Assembly (NCBI GenBank): GCA_037176725.1
Contig: JAZBRS010000020.1
Span: 59,920,001-59,984,000, forward strand
Length of the DNA stretch: 64,000 bases
Direction: 5' to 3'
From: Posidonia oceanica
Lineage: Eukaryota > Streptophyta > Magnoliopsida > Alismatales > Posidoniaceae
Every line of letters starts with the position of its first letter. The first letter of the stretch is position 1. The notes beneath the pieces were generated by a model that ran no database searches, was not told where the DNA came from, and saw only the letters and a list, made by a program, of their open reading frames with translations. The translations under genes and the position numbers were made by a program. This document shows, piece after piece, positions 44,580 to 56,638 of this stretch.

Positions 44580-44885
44580 CGCCACTGTAGCCGCTATAGT
44601 ACCATGCGCACAGCTCGTTGGGGAAGATGCTGCGCGTGGAGAGGGAGGCGGTGGAGGCTTCGGCGGAGCTCGGGCTGGCCTGCGGGGGGTCCGGTGGAGG
44701 TGTGGCGAGGCTCGACGAGCGGCGTGGCGCGGCGAGCAGCGTGCTGCACCGGCGGTCGGCGTCGAGGAAGAAGGTGAACTCCGACGAGGTGCTGGCGGCG
44801 CTACGGAGCTCAAAACGCGGAAAAAAACATATGGGGATGAAGAGGGGAGTGAGGTGGATCTAGTGGAGGGGTTGTTTACCATTTT
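44580..44885. other. GC-rich island in B 3' LTR
   Basis: A roughly 300-base strongly GC-rich segment in an otherwise AT-rich LTR, repeated in the 5' LTR from 63803 to the window end. It begins with an inverted motif around TGTAGC...GCTA (44589-44603; 63812-63825 reads TGTAGCCGCTACA). Both strands are open over about 80-100 codons with biased composition, but I recognise no domain. It could be a promoter-proximal region or captured sequence. Confidence 0.5.
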
Positions 44886-46891
44886 CGCATGCCGGGCTGG
44901 TCGGACGACCTCAAGGAAGTTTCTCTCTCTTCTCTTCTTCCTCGCTCTCTCTGGTTTCTGTGGGCTGGAGGGCTGAGGTCTGGTTGTTTGTGGAGGCTAG
45001 TTCGGTCAATGATGGTGGAGCTGTTCTGGTGGAGGTGTCGGTCGTGGGAGTGGTTGGTATGGTGGAGTGTTTGTTGTGTTCTTTCTGGGTGTGGTGGAGG
45101 TCTGATGGAGTGGGGGAGATGAGGAGGAGATGAGGTCTGCTGTGGTTTGTGGTTCTATGGTGTGTGGGAGTTCTGATGGAGGAGTTTGGTTGTTGGCAGT
45201 TGGAGAGGATAGAAGAAGAGGCTGTAGGGAGGTGCTTTTGGTTGTTTTTGAAGCAGCCAGAAGAGGAGGTTGAGAGGAGGTCTGTGGTGGATTTTATGGG
45301 AGGGTTGGAGAGACAGAGATGAGGTGATGGAGGTGAAGGAGTTTGAAAATAGGGGGGAGATTTTAAGTTTTGAAAAAAAACGTGGGAGAAAAGTGAGGGA
45401 GAAGTTGCTGTGGGTGGAGTGGAAGAGGAAAAGAAAAGAAGAGGAAGGAGGAAGGAGGAAAAAGAAGAAGGAAGGGAGAGTTCATGGGCCGGGCTGTGGG
45501 CTTGAGGAAGAAGAAGAAAAGAAGGAGAAGAAATAAGAGGGGAAGGAAATTGGAAGGAAAAGAAAGAGAAAAAAGAAGAAGAAGGTTTGAAATAAGGGAG
45601 GTTTGGAAATAGTTTTAGAGTAGTTGTTTTTTAGGTTAAGATTTTTAATTAAGGTTTAGAAGATTGTTTTTTTTTTCTTAAAATTCTTTAATAGGGTTAA
45701 AAGGTGTTTTAGTTTTGTTTAAGTTTTTATAATTGTTTTTCTTAGGTTTTTCTTTTAATTGTTTTTAAGTTTGCTTTAATTGTTTGTTAAGTTTTTTAAT
45801 TATTTTTAAGTTAAGTCTTTTAATTGCTTTTCTTAAGTTTATATTTTAATTATTTTTTAGGTTTGTTAATTGTTTATTGTTGTTTTTTAATTATTTTTAT
45901 CCTAGGTTCTTTGATTGTTTCTTTTTTCTAGGATTTTCTTTTGATTGTTTCTAAGAGGGTTCTTTCCTTTTGTTTGTCTTAATTATATTTCTCTTTTGTT
46001 TGTTTTTAATTGTATTTTTCTCTTGTTTGTTTTTAATTGTATTTTTGGATTCTATTTTTAGTCTTTAGTTGTTTTTTAGCTGGAATTTTCTTCTAATTGT
46101 TTGTCTAAGTTTTTTAATTGTTTTTTAAGGTTTTGATTTGTTTTTTCTTGTGTTTTCCTTTTTTAATTAGAGTTTTAGGGTTTAATGTGGAAAAAGGGAA
46201 AGAAAGAAGGAAAGAAAGAAGGAAAGAAAGAAAGAAAGAAAGGGAGAAAGAAAGAAAGAAAGGGAGGGAAGGAAAGAAATTAAAGATTAAATAACATGAG
46301 ATAAAATAAAATGAAATAAAAATAAAGATAAAATAAAGGGAACAAAGAGGCATAAGTTGGGAGGAGCAGGAATGAGGTGGGCCCACTGGAGAGCAAGAAA
46401 AGAAGGAGAATAAAAGGGAGGATAGAGAGGAGAGAGAAAAGAATAATCAAGAGAGAGAAAAGGATAATCAGGAGAGATAAGAAGGATAAAGACTTGGATT
46501 TGGAGTGGTTTTGGGTGAGTGTGTGACCTAGGATTTCTAATGTTTTACCTAGGGTTTGAAGTGGGGTTTTGGATGGTTTTTGGAAGGATTTTGGGTCTAG
46601 AAAAAGGGTGGTTTTACCTAGGTTTTCTAGGGTTTTTGGGAGTAGTTTTGGTGGAAGATTCTTAGGATTTTTTGTGTAGTTTTCTAGGTTGAAGAAAGGA
46701 TGGGTTTTCCTAAGATTTTTGGATGGTTTTTGGGTTAGAAAATGGGTGTAGTTCTAGGTTTGTTTTTGGGTTTTGATTTGGAGTTTGGTTTTGAAAAGAA
46801 GAGTGTGATTTTGGGTTTGGGTTAAGGTTTGGTCCAGAAGCCACCAGAGGGAGATTCCACTAATTTAGCCTGTCAAAATGGGGTGTCTACA

Positions 46892-46904
46892 GATGCCCCT
46901 CCCT
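46892..46904 (-). other. Polypurine tract of element B
   Basis: On the minus strand agggaggggcatc before TGTAGACACC. One base different from the tracts of A and C. Confidence 0.8.
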
Positions 46905-47359
46905 AAGCGAGGTCAAGCGAAGCGAGGCCGCTGCTCATGGTTGACAAGACACCCCATCTGACCAGAGAGAGCCAGATGTTGCTATAGACGTGAGTCACTT
47001 ATTCGGCGGATGCACCGAAAGTCATGACTCGTCGCCAAATGTAGATGAATGTAGACGTAATGCTTATGCTAATGCAAATGTGATGCCTACGCTAATGCTC
47101 ATTGTGCTGTACTCCTCTAGGGGAAAGCGGGTGAAGCATGCACGTGGAAAAGGCGGGAAATGCAATGCAATGGTCGTCGGGCAGTACTTCGGGAGAGCTG
47201 GACGATCGGGTGCACTGAGCGGTGTACAGCTCTAGCATGGGGGTGCCATTTGCCAAGCTTCTGCTATAGGCATAGGCGATGCAAGTGTTGAAAGTGAAAG
47301 GCTGAAGGAAGGATGTTGAAAGAGAGATGTTGTGAATGTGCATGCAATGGTGGGCATGT

Positions 47360-48200
47360 AATGCCAAGGAGGCGATCATGGCCATGCACTGCCGCGGGTG
47401 TCATCTTAAGCCGGCAAGCTGCAAAAGTCTTACGGGTGCCGAGGATGTCATCTTAGCAATGTGTGATCAGGGGTTCGATTTCCTAGGCACGCCATGACAT
47501 GGAAATGGGATGTGGAAGTTGATGTAATGACTACAGAGGAGTAGCAGCGCAATAAGAATGCAATGTTATGCAATGGGGCATGCGAAACCAAGAAAACGGT
47601 CCGAGGCCGCGCACTATTGCTAGTACCATTCGAAGCTGGCAAGCTGTGAAAGTCTTGCAGGTGCTGAGGCTACCTTAGGTAGTACGCGAACCACGGGTTC
47701 AAATCCTAAGCGGGCGATGCTATGTAGTGGAATGCAAGGTATAAACAGTGGAACGGCGGGCACGCGGAACCGAGAAAACGATCCCTAGGCCGCAAACTGC
47801 TGCGAGTATCATCCAAAGCGGGCAAGCTGCGAACGTCTTGCAGGCGTTGAGGATGCTACCTTAGGCAGTATGCGAACGAAGGATTCGAATCCTAAGCACG
47901 CCATGTCCGTGTAATGATGAGATGCAATACTAGGACTGACTCTACAGAGGATACAAGAAAGCTATATGATGTTATACGATGAAATGCTAATGTTATGCAG
48001 TGGAATGCAGTGTATAGACAATGGAACGCCGGGCATGCGAAACTGAGAAAACGATCTCGAGGCCGCGCACTACTGCGAGTATCATCCAAAGCCGCCAAGC
48101 TGCAAAAGTCTTGCGGGTGTCGAGGATAATACCTTAGGCAATACGCGAACCAAGGGTTCGAATCCTAAGCACGCGATGTCCGAGTGATGATGAAATGCAA
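47360..48200. repeat. Tandem array of about 200-270-bp units with tRNA T-arm/box-B-like motif
   Basis: Four units each carry a block around ggcaagctgcaaaagtcttg, then taccttaggcaatacgcgaac, then a motif close to GGGTTCGAATCC (about 47467, 47693, 47879 and 48147). The best copies match the pol III box B/T-arm consensus. One (47880-47893) is the perfect palindrome AGGATTCGAATCCT. I see no complete cloverleaf or convincing box A, so these are not annotated as tRNA genes. C has one unit (15065-15205). Confidence 0.65.
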
Positions 48201-48236
48201 ATGCCATGCAACAGAATGCTATTACACTACGACGAA

Positions 48237-48632
48237 AGGGTGATAAGTTAACAGACCTATCGCTGGATAGTTAGGGAGTATCGGCCCTCTGAGGAGTTGA
48301 CAGACACATTACCAGATAGTTAGGGCTATCAGCCCGATGAGGAGTTAACGGACTCTTCGCCGGATAGTTAGGGCTATCAGCCCGATGTGGGGTTAACGGA
48401 CTCATCACCGGATAGTTAGGGCTATTATCCCGATGAGGAGTTAATGGACTCATCACCAGATAGTTAGGGCTATCAGCCCGATGAGGAGTTAACGGACTCA
48501 TCACCAGATAGTTAGGGCTATCAGCCCGATGAGGAGTTAACGGACTCATCACTGGATAGTTAGGGATATCAGCCCGATGAGGAGTTAACGGACTCATCAA
48601 CGGATAGTTAGGGCTATCAGCCCGAACGAGGG
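48237..48632. repeat. 48-bp satellite in B 3' UTR (8 copies)
   Basis: Unit gatgaggagttaacggac, tcatcaccggatagttag, ggctatcagccc, repeated about eight times with few changes. Related units occur at 56639-56797 (B, three copies), 15410-15505 (C, two) and 38226-38310 (A, two, complement). Confidence 0.92.
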
Positions 48633-48753
48633 TGGAAAGGGGGCGGGATACCAAACCAGAAGGTGCAGCAGAGGTCCATAGACGCTCCCGCGACAGTTGG
48701 AGATGTCAGCCTAATGCAGATGGAAATGGGATACCATGGGACAGCAAAAGATG

Positions 48754-48782
48754 CCCCTGGTATCAGTGAACGATACCAGGGG
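48754..48782 (-). other. Stem-loop in B 3' UTR
   Basis: CCCCTGGTATC, loop AGTGAAC, GATACCAGGGG: 11 perfect pairs. It is the counterpart of the A hairpin at 36938-36965, with a compensatory pair. A diverged second copy lies beyond F at 55020-55046. Confidence 0.75.
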
Positions 48783-49624
48783 ACAGCCAAAGCGTCCCTG
48801 GCATTAAAATGCAAGGTCGATGAATGGATGGAGGAATGGATGCGAGGTGATAGGTTGACGGAGCCGTCACCGAGCAGTTAGGGCTGCCAGCCTGATGAGA
48901 AGAGGGGGACGATACCATGGTGTAGTAATCCCGGTGTTCAGATTGTCCATGCACACTGCCAAAAGCTCGTGTGCACTGATAAGAAACAGGTTCACTATTA
49001 GCGGCTATGTCCGAGGAGGAAGGCTCAACTTGAAAACACTAAAAATAAGGAAAAAGGAAAGAAAAGAAGAAGATAAGACAATCCAAAGTCGCCACCGTGT
49101 CTATTATATCGGAAGACAAGGAAAATCGGGGAAATACTTGAATTAACACGCAAAACCAAGCAAAGGATGCAATGCAGGGCAATGCAAAAGGAAACAGATG
49201 CAAATGATTGCAAATGATATGACTCATGCCTAGGATAAGGGCAATATGGTCGTTACGAGCCAAAAGACTGGGCAAGGACTCCTGTTACTTGCGGGGAAGG
49301 TGTTAGGCACCCTCGACACGCCCGAGAATCGGTCTTTCAAGGCTTACGCTCGCATACGTAGGGAAATGCAGATTTGAATGCCTAAGTGCCAATGAATGCC
49401 TATCTGAATGCTCATAGGTGTGCTCTAAGTGATGGAATGTAATGCAAGGAAGTAAACGTGTAGTCTAAACGCTCAGCAACGCTGTCTATGTTTCGAACCG
49501 GGCGAACCCTGGTTCGTGAGAACTCCAGGTAGTAAGCATCACCGCCCTAAATGCAAATGCAGATGGTAAAACAAAACGGCGGTAAAACCAAGCAATGCGG
49601 GCGACATGCAAGAGAAAACAACAT

Positions 49625-49950
49625 AAAGCACACGAAACGGTGCAAGAAACAGAAGCAGCATGCAAAACGGTGCGAGAAATAGAGCGACACACGAAACGGT
49701 GTGAGAAAACAAAGCGAGCACGTAGAACAGTGTGAGGAAACAAAGTGGGTATGCAAAACGGTGTCGGAAACAGAGCGGCATGCAAAACGGTGCAAGAAAA
49801 CAAAGCGGGCACGCAAAACGGTGTGAAAAACAAAGCCAGCATGCAAAACAGTGTGAAAAGCAAAGCAAGCACGCAAAACGGTGCAAAAAACAAAGTGAGC
49901 ACGCCAAACGGTGCCAAAAGCGAAGCGGGCACGCAAAATGATGCCAAAGC
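49625..49950 (-). repeat. About 30-bp tandem repeats in solo LTR F
   Basis: About ten units of the type gcgggcacgcaaaacggtg with gaaaacaaa spacers. A longer relative of the 20-bp repeats in the A/C LTRs; also in B's 5' LTR at 61550-61760. Open frames with repeated Cys/Phe/Ala or Lys/Asn peptides here are artefacts of the repeat. Confidence 0.88.
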
Positions 49951-51845
49951 GAAGTGAATCAAAACATCGAGAAAGCCATGCAGATGTAGATGCAAAGAAG
50001 AAGAGCAAGAGAAGCAAAGGGGAGGCAAACGGTGCAAGTGTAAGGACAAGCGCCGCTTAAGGGACACGCAATGTAGGTGTGAAGACCTACAAAGGGGAAA
50101 GGAAGCAAGTGGAGGGATTGCCACTGTCTTCTGACTGTTTTCCACTAATCCGTCCCACGATATGTCTCGCACACTGCCAAAAGCTCGTGATGCAATTGGA
50201 TCATGAAAAAGGAGGAAGAAAGTCGCAATTAGTAGTGAATCCAGGGAAAGCTCGACCCAAAACACTGAGAGTACGCGAAAAGGGGAGATAGAGTTGATAG
50301 ATAAGAATAGGAGGTCTTAATCTACATGCTCGAGAAAACAGGAGGCAAAAAACCATGCATGCAATGCAGATGATGTGCAAGAATGCTGTGTAGGAGTTCA
50401 GAAGGACTTACCTTGTAGATTCGAAGCTTGATCTGAGAAATGCTTGGTCTGCATTAAAGTGCGCTCCACCGGGGTTGTCCAGGTAGCTTGGTTGAGAAGA
50501 TCCGGTGACCCGATTAGAAGATGTGCAGGCTTCAAGGTAGAAGGGCCAAGAACAGGGGAGAAGAATGGATCTAAGTGTAAAGGAGGTCTTAGAGGTGTGC
50601 AAAACAGGTCCTCCCACGTACATGGGAGCTAGGGGTGCTTAAGTGTGTGCAAAGATGCCAAATGCAAAGATGCATGGGTGCAATGCATGCAAAAATGTAG
50701 AAAAGGACCCAAGAATGACTTTTTAGAAAAGATAAGGACCTAAATGCAAGTTTTGAAAAAATGGAGGACTTAAATGCAAGGATTTTGAAAAGTTAGGGGC
50801 TTATATGCAAGGATTTTGAAAACTTGAGGGTCTGAATGCAATTAAAACAAAATGTAGGGTCTGAAATGCAATTTACTAAGGAAAACATGCATTTAAATGA
50901 GCTTTGAAAACATGTGAAGGACTTACATGCGATTTTGAAACATGTAGGGGCTAAAATGTAATTTTATAAGGTAAAATGTGCATTTGAAAGGTCTGTGAAT
51001 ACAAACAATAGACCTATGTGTGATTCTGAATTATGCAGGGGCTAAAATGCAATTTTATAAGCAAAAGTATGCATTTAAATGAGTTTTGTAAATGTACAGA
51101 GGACCTATGTGTAATTTTAAAATATGCAGGGTCTAAAATGCAATTTTATAAGGAAAAATGTAAGAAAACATATGCTATGCATGCAAATGAAGGACCTATG
51201 TGCAAAAATCAGAAAACAAGGGATAAAAATGCAATGCAGTATGGAAAAGATGAAAATTAAATGATTTAACAACAGATTAGAGGACTAAAGAGTAAATAAA
51301 ATAAAGATCAGGATTAAAATGCAATTTCATAAGGAAAAATCAGAGGATTAAATGAGATTAACAACCAAAGGACTATCATGCAAAAATAAAAAGATGTTGG
51401 ATTGGAAAATAAAGAAGAAAAACTACATTTGAACTACAGCAGGACAAATAAGTAAATAAAATAAACAGCAGGACTAGAAATTAAATGGACAGAAACTTAA
51501 ATGAACTGGAAATGGACTAGAATGCAAATAAAATAAATAACTAGGCTGGAAATAAAGAAAAGTAAATAAACTCTAACTGCAGAGGACCTAGAAGTAAATA
51601 AAAAAACATGCTAGGCTGGAAATAAAGAAAACTTAAAGAAAAACACAGCAGGAGGACTAACATGCAATTAAACAGATTTTTAGGTTTTTCATGGAATTTC
51701 ATATGATTTTAATTCAAATTTAAATGATTCTTAAACGATAGCAGGACTGGAAAGCAATAAAATAAAAACGCAAGGTAAAAATGCAATATTTTGCAAAATT
51801 AGCATGGTTAACAAAAATAAGGGAACAGTAACTTGCAGAAGAAGC

Positions 51846-51875
51846 GGCCACTGTAGCAAATTGCTACCAGTGGCC
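51846..51875. promoter_or_regulatory. Long imperfect palindrome at the AT/GC boundary of LTR F
   Basis: GGCCACTGTAGCAA followed directly, after a short centre, by TTGCTACCAGTGGCC: 14 paired bases with one bulge. It lies exactly where the AT-rich part meets the GC-rich part. B has a shorter inverted TGTAGC/GCTA(CA) motif at the corresponding boundary in both LTRs. A regulatory role is only a guess. Confidence 0.45.
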
Positions 51876-54800
51876 AGAGAAGAGGAAGAAGGGTGCTGGA
51901 GAGGCACTGATGTAGCGGCAGCATGCTCCGGAGCTGCACGAAGGCCTAGGCTGTGTCGGCGAGCGATGACACAGCCTGGAACTAGCTGGAGAAGACGACG
52001 GCGGTCTGCAGAGTTGTCCGGAGGCAGAGCGGGTGATTGGAGCGTCGAGGGAGCGTTCTGGAGGTAGGGCTGCATTCTTGGAGACTCCCTGGAGCTCATG
52101 CGGTCCTCGGAGCGGCGTTCTACAGGCTAGAGCGATGGTTCTGATCCGGAGCTCGTCGGAGAAGAAAGGGAGACAGCGGCGTTGACCCGGCGAGAGAGAG
52201 AGCAGAATCCTATTCTAACAGGCCAGGAAGCACGCAGAGGAAGAAACTAGGCTACTAGGAGAGAGGGGTACCTATTTTGGCGTCCGGAGCGTTTCCCCGA
52301 CGTCGGCTGGTTCTGTAGATGTCAGCGGTAGTCGTCCGGTTGATGCAGGCGTCGTCGGTAGCAAGCGAGGGTTGGGATCCACTCCTGGAGGTCCTCCGGA
52401 GCTCGCTGGATGCTCGGACGCACGTTCTGGTGCCGGCTGAGGAAGTGGCTGTTTTGGGTTCAGCCAAGGTCGCCTGAGGTGGGGAGAGGTGCCTGTTGCT
52501 CCTCAGGCCGATTGGAAGCTATTGGTGGGCTTCTGGAGGTTGGGTGATGGTGTGGAAGGGTTTTAATTGGGCTTTGGAGGTCAGTGGAGGAAGATTGATG
52601 GTGAGGTGATTTCTTAGTAGAAAATTGGGCAACTGTTTGTGGTGGGTTGCTGGAGATGTGGTGAGGGTGAAGGCTAAGGCTTGGGTGGGTTAGAAGGCTG
52701 GTGTGCTGGTGGGTTGCTGGGTGGATTTGGGTAAGGTTTCAGGGGCTATGGCGTTGGGAATTCTGGAAGGAGTGCTGTTGGGTTGCAGTGGATTCAGGTG
52801 GTGATTGGGGGTGGTTTCTGGGATGAGAATGGGCTGGGAATGGGTGGAGGTGATTGCTGGATCGTTGGTGAAGTTCGGGGATGGATTTTGAAGGGAATTG
52901 GAGGCTCTGGGTTGCAGTGGAAAGGAAGAGGTGGGAGAGCTGGCTTTGGTAGAGGAAGAAGGAGAGGATTGGAGGCTCTTAGGTACTCTGGATTGCTCTC
53001 TCTCTCAGGGCAACAAAAGGTGCTGAAGGAGGAGTAGAAGTGAGGTTTTATCAAGGGCCGGAAGCTGCTAGGCGCGCTGTGGATTTGAATTCCACCGGTG
53101 CCGAATACTACAGCTGAATTCAAAGGGCGGCAGGCGAGGCGACGGGCAGTAAATGCCCCCGCGGAGAAACCGCTGAGAGAGCTGAGAGAAGAAGCGAGCT
53201 GTAGGCCGATTGGATGGCGAGGGAGAAGATGAATTCAAACAGGGGGAGTCCTGTGCAGCTCGCGGGAAGGAAGGAGAATTCTGAAGAAGAAGAAGGAAGA
53301 GGAAGAAGGAGGGAAGAGGAGGAGAAGGCATGCTGGGGCGGGCCTTGTGCGTGGGAGGAGAAAAATAAAAGAAAAAATAGAAAGGAGAGGAAGGAGAGAA
53401 GGGCCAGTGGGCCGGACCGAAAGAGAGAAAAGGAAATTGAAATAGAAAGAGGAAGAAAGGACGAAAAGGAAAGGAAGAAGAGGAAGAAGAAGAAATTTTA
53501 AAATAAAAATAAAATAGGAAAGATTGGCAAATGTTTTTAAAGTAGTTGTTTAAGTTAGGATTTTTGATTAGGTTTTTAATGGTTGTTTTTAATTAGTTAA
53601 TTAGAATTAGGAAGAGCTTTAGTTTTGATTTCAGTTAGGATTTAAGTTTTCTTTAAATTGTTTTTGATTTGGTTTAAATGTTTGTTAAGTTTTTTAATTG
53701 TTTTTTAGTTAAGTTTTTCTTATTAAGTTTTTCTTGTTAAGTTGGGATTTTTAATTAGGATTTTTTAATGGGTTGCTTTTTAATTAGTTAGGAGGAGTTT
53801 TTGATTTTTGATTTTAGTTTTTAGGATTTTCTTAAGCCTTCTTTAAATTGTTTCTTAATTTTGTTTGTTAAGTTCTTTTAATATTTTTTTTAGTTAAGTT
53901 TTTTCTTGTTAAGTTTTTTTTCTTTTCTTCTTCTTTTTTAGTTAAGTTTTTTAGGCTTGTATTAGGTTTTAATTGTTTCTTTTAGATTTGTTAAGTTAAG
54001 TTTTTCTTAATTACTTGTCTTAATGTTTTTAATTGTTTTCTTCTTTTTTAGGATTTGTTTTTGATCATTTTTAATAGAGTTTTTACTTATGGTTTGTTTT
54101 TATTATATTCTGGTTTTTGCTTGTTTTTTAATTGCATTTTCTTTTGTTTGTTTTGTATTTTTTAGATTGAATTCTTAGTTTCCCCTTTTTAATTGGATTT
54201 AGTTAGGTTTTTGTTTTTAATTGTTTGTTTAAGTTTTTTATTTATTTCTTTTTAGGATTTTGATTTGTTTTTCTCTTGTTTTAAAGTTTTGAATGTTTTT
54301 AAAGGTTTTTTAGAGATTTAGTGGAAGAAAGGAAAAGAAAAGGAAAAGGAAGAAGAAAAGGGAGAAATGAAAGAGTAAAGAAGAAAGAGAGGAGTGGAAG
54401 GAAAATAAATATTGGAAAATCAAGAGATAAGCTAAAAATAAAATAAAAATACCAATAAAATACAGAAGAGAGAGATGCACAAGGTGGGCCCATAGCCAAG
54501 CAAGGAAAAGAGAGAGAAGGGAGTGAAAAGAAGGAGAAAAAGAAGGAGAGAGAGAGGAGAGAGAAAAGAATAATCTAGGAGAGAGAAAAGGATAATTTGG
54601 AGAAATGAAGGGGTTAGAGGTTTAGAAAAGAGGTGAAATTTGCGGAGTGTGTGGCCTAGGGTCTCTAGTGTTGGACCTAGGGTTTGGATTAGGATTTTGG
54701 AAGGATTTTGAGATGTAGAAAAAGGGTAGTTTTATCTAGGTTTTCTAGGGTTTTTGGGAGTGGTTTTGGTTTGAAATTTCTAAGGGTTTTTGGTAGGTTT

Positions 54801-55019
54801 GCTAAGTTAGGGAGGGTGAGTTTGGCTATGGTTTTTGGGTAGTTTTTGGGTTTGAGAAAGGGGTGTGATTCTAGGTTAGGTTTGGGCTTGATTTGGAGTG
54901 AAGGATGAAAGAAAATGTGTAGGTTTGGACCTAGATTTGGATTCAGAAGCCACCAAAAGATTCCAATTGATTCAGCCTATCAAAATGAGGTGTCAACACA
55001 TGGGGTAGCAAAAAAGATG

Positions 55020-55046
55020 CCCTTGGTATCAAGGTGATACCAGGGG
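55020..55046 (-). other. Second stem-loop copy in B
   Basis: CCCTTGGTATCA, 4-base centre, TGATACCAGGGG, with one T.G wobble. With 48754-48782 it forms a tandem hairpin pair separated by the F insertion. The flanking dagatgcc/gatagcc words are the same in both. Confidence 0.65.
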
Positions 55047-56638
55047 ATAGCCAAAGCACCCCTGGCACCGAAATGCGAGGATGGATAGATGAATGGATGA
55101 TAGGTTGACGAACCTATCGTCGGGTAGCTAGGGGTGCCAGCCTGGATGTAGAGAATGAGGAATGCACAATGATATAGAGAAAACAGCAAACACACCGCCG
55201 CTGTGGGTGTGCAATGGTCTCAGTGTGGGCATGCTTCGTGGCGTCACGAGGTGACAAACGAGGGACATGCCGGTCATCAAGGACCTACCCAACGCGGTGG
55301 GCGGCAAAACTTTGAAAAGCGTGGATCCTCTGAGCGAGGCAGGCAAAAGTGCTCGTCCTTGACTCCAATTTTTGAAAATAGGGAGAGAAGAAGATAAAGA
55401 TATGTTACAACATGCATGTTTTTGGTGGCTTTGGACTCAAAAACAGCTGCTAAGAGGGTGCTTCTGCACTTTCTAACTCAGGAGACTCGATCCTTGCACA
55501 ACGCCATGCCGAGTTATGGTCGGTGGCTCTCCTTCTCATTCTTGGCTCAAGATGAGGCCTTGACTTTGCAGAGTATAGCCTTGGGCTACATGCGGGTAGC
55601 AGAAGCGTTGGATGAAGCTTCACAGCCTCCGTCTCAATTCCTTGGGGACCGGCTACCGCTTTTGACGCTCACGGAATGATTTCTTTTCCCCTCATGAGTG
55701 ACTGAATCTACAGCTAGCCTACTAAGGAAGTAAGTGTTGTCTGCACAGGGGATTGGAGCGTGCTGCTGCACTCGGAGGGTGGGGCTAGGTCCTCCAGATA
55801 TGACGTCCCGTGCAGTTGCCAGTGTGGCGCTTGAAGTTGGAAGCTGAGGGGGCTTTGACGCTCGTCCGAATCACTCCTCTCATTAGCGCCTTCTTTCTTC
55901 AACTTCTGTCTTCATTTTTCTTTTACGCTCAGCATGCATATCATTTTATCATTTTTTTTTTTGCTCACATGATCTTTATTCTTTTGGACATGCATGACTT
56001 CGCCCTCTTAGGGTTGCAATCCCTGATGAGGCATTAAGAGTTCAGCTGATCGGCGTACACCTTCAGCCTCAGCAATGTGTAGACAGCCCTTGGCTATGCT
56101 CTGCCCTTCTTCGGTCCTCTCCATGTCTGGTGGACTCTCTTGATAGGGTGGATCTCGCTTCTAGTGTTCTGAAACTCAGCGAGATGCTCTATTCTACTCT
56201 TAGTCTCACTTTGTAGCCACACGCAAGAGATGGTGCTGCTCAGGTGAGACCTGCCTGAGATTGTCATTGCTTGACATCCTCCAAGCGCTGCTTGTTTGTC
56301 CGTAGCCAGGTTTCTGATTATACAAATGTTTATGGGTTGTGTATATTTTAGAAGGGAAAGGGACAAGCATGTTTTTAGGTTTTTGCATTGGTTTTGTATT
56401 TTTTATGATTTTTGTGCTTAAGAAAACATAAAAATGGAAAACCAGCAGCAAGACAAGAAAACATTTTTGCGTTTTTTGATTTTCTTGAATTTTTTTTGAT
56501 GCTTTTGTCTTTTACAGGATGCAAGAAATGACATGTATGTGCAGAAGATGATATGCATGATGATAGATATGTACAAAGAATGATAGATATGAGATGATAT
56601 GTGCAGAGAGTGGCAAATATGTGCAGAAGAATGTGCAG

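Larger units (their letters stand above)
43410..46891 (-). mobile_element. 3' LTR of element B, truncated by C
   Basis: The left part is missing at the C junction; about 1.77 kb that precedes this point in the 5' LTR (60865-62634) is not found beside C's other end. The right end is GGGGTGTCTACA at 46891. It contains the 60-base tandem repeat (43410-43720), an AT-rich part, a GC-rich island (44580-44880), GA- and T-rich tracts (45300-46260) and AGGGTTTT motifs (46525-46640). Confidence 0.85.
46905..48915 (-). other. 3' UTR of element B up to the F insertion
   Basis: Noncoding and built of repeats: a four-unit array with T-arm-like motifs (47360-48200), a 48-bp satellite (48237-48632), and the conserved hairpin (48754-48782). 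Same order as in C (13852-15659) and partly A (36436-38672). Open frames through the satellite repeat one peptide and are not genes. Confidence 0.75.
48916..55003 (-). mobile_element. Element F: 6.1-kb solo LTR with perfect target duplication
   Basis: LTR 48921-54998 runs from TGTAGTAATCCC to GGTGTCAACA, flanked by catgg at 48916-48920 and 54999-55003. No PBS, PPT or coding region, so it is a solo LTR of the B/E family. It holds the conserved GGTGTTAGGCACC block (49268-49348), 30-bp repeats (49625-49950), AT-rich degenerate repeats (50690-51780), an imperfect long inverted repeat (51846-51875), a GC-rich part (51880-52480), GA- and T-rich tracts (53200-54300) and AGGGTTTT motifs. It sits next to the B hairpin units. 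Confidence 0.92.

Noticed and set aside
44505..44882. Host gene in the GC-rich LTR island
   Set aside because: Present in both LTRs of B, open on both strands because of composition, no recognisable domain.
47460..48170. tRNA genes
   Set aside because: Only a T-arm-like motif; no acceptor stem, D-arm or anticodon arm could be folded by eye.
48271..48654. Repeat protein of 127 residues
   Set aside because: Translation of the 48-bp satellite; a unit length divisible by three keeps the frame open.
49620..50265. Long minus-strand open frames rich in Cys/Phe/Ala
   Set aside because: They arise from 30-bp tandem repeats in LTR F; no domain, and parallel open frames exist in all three phases.
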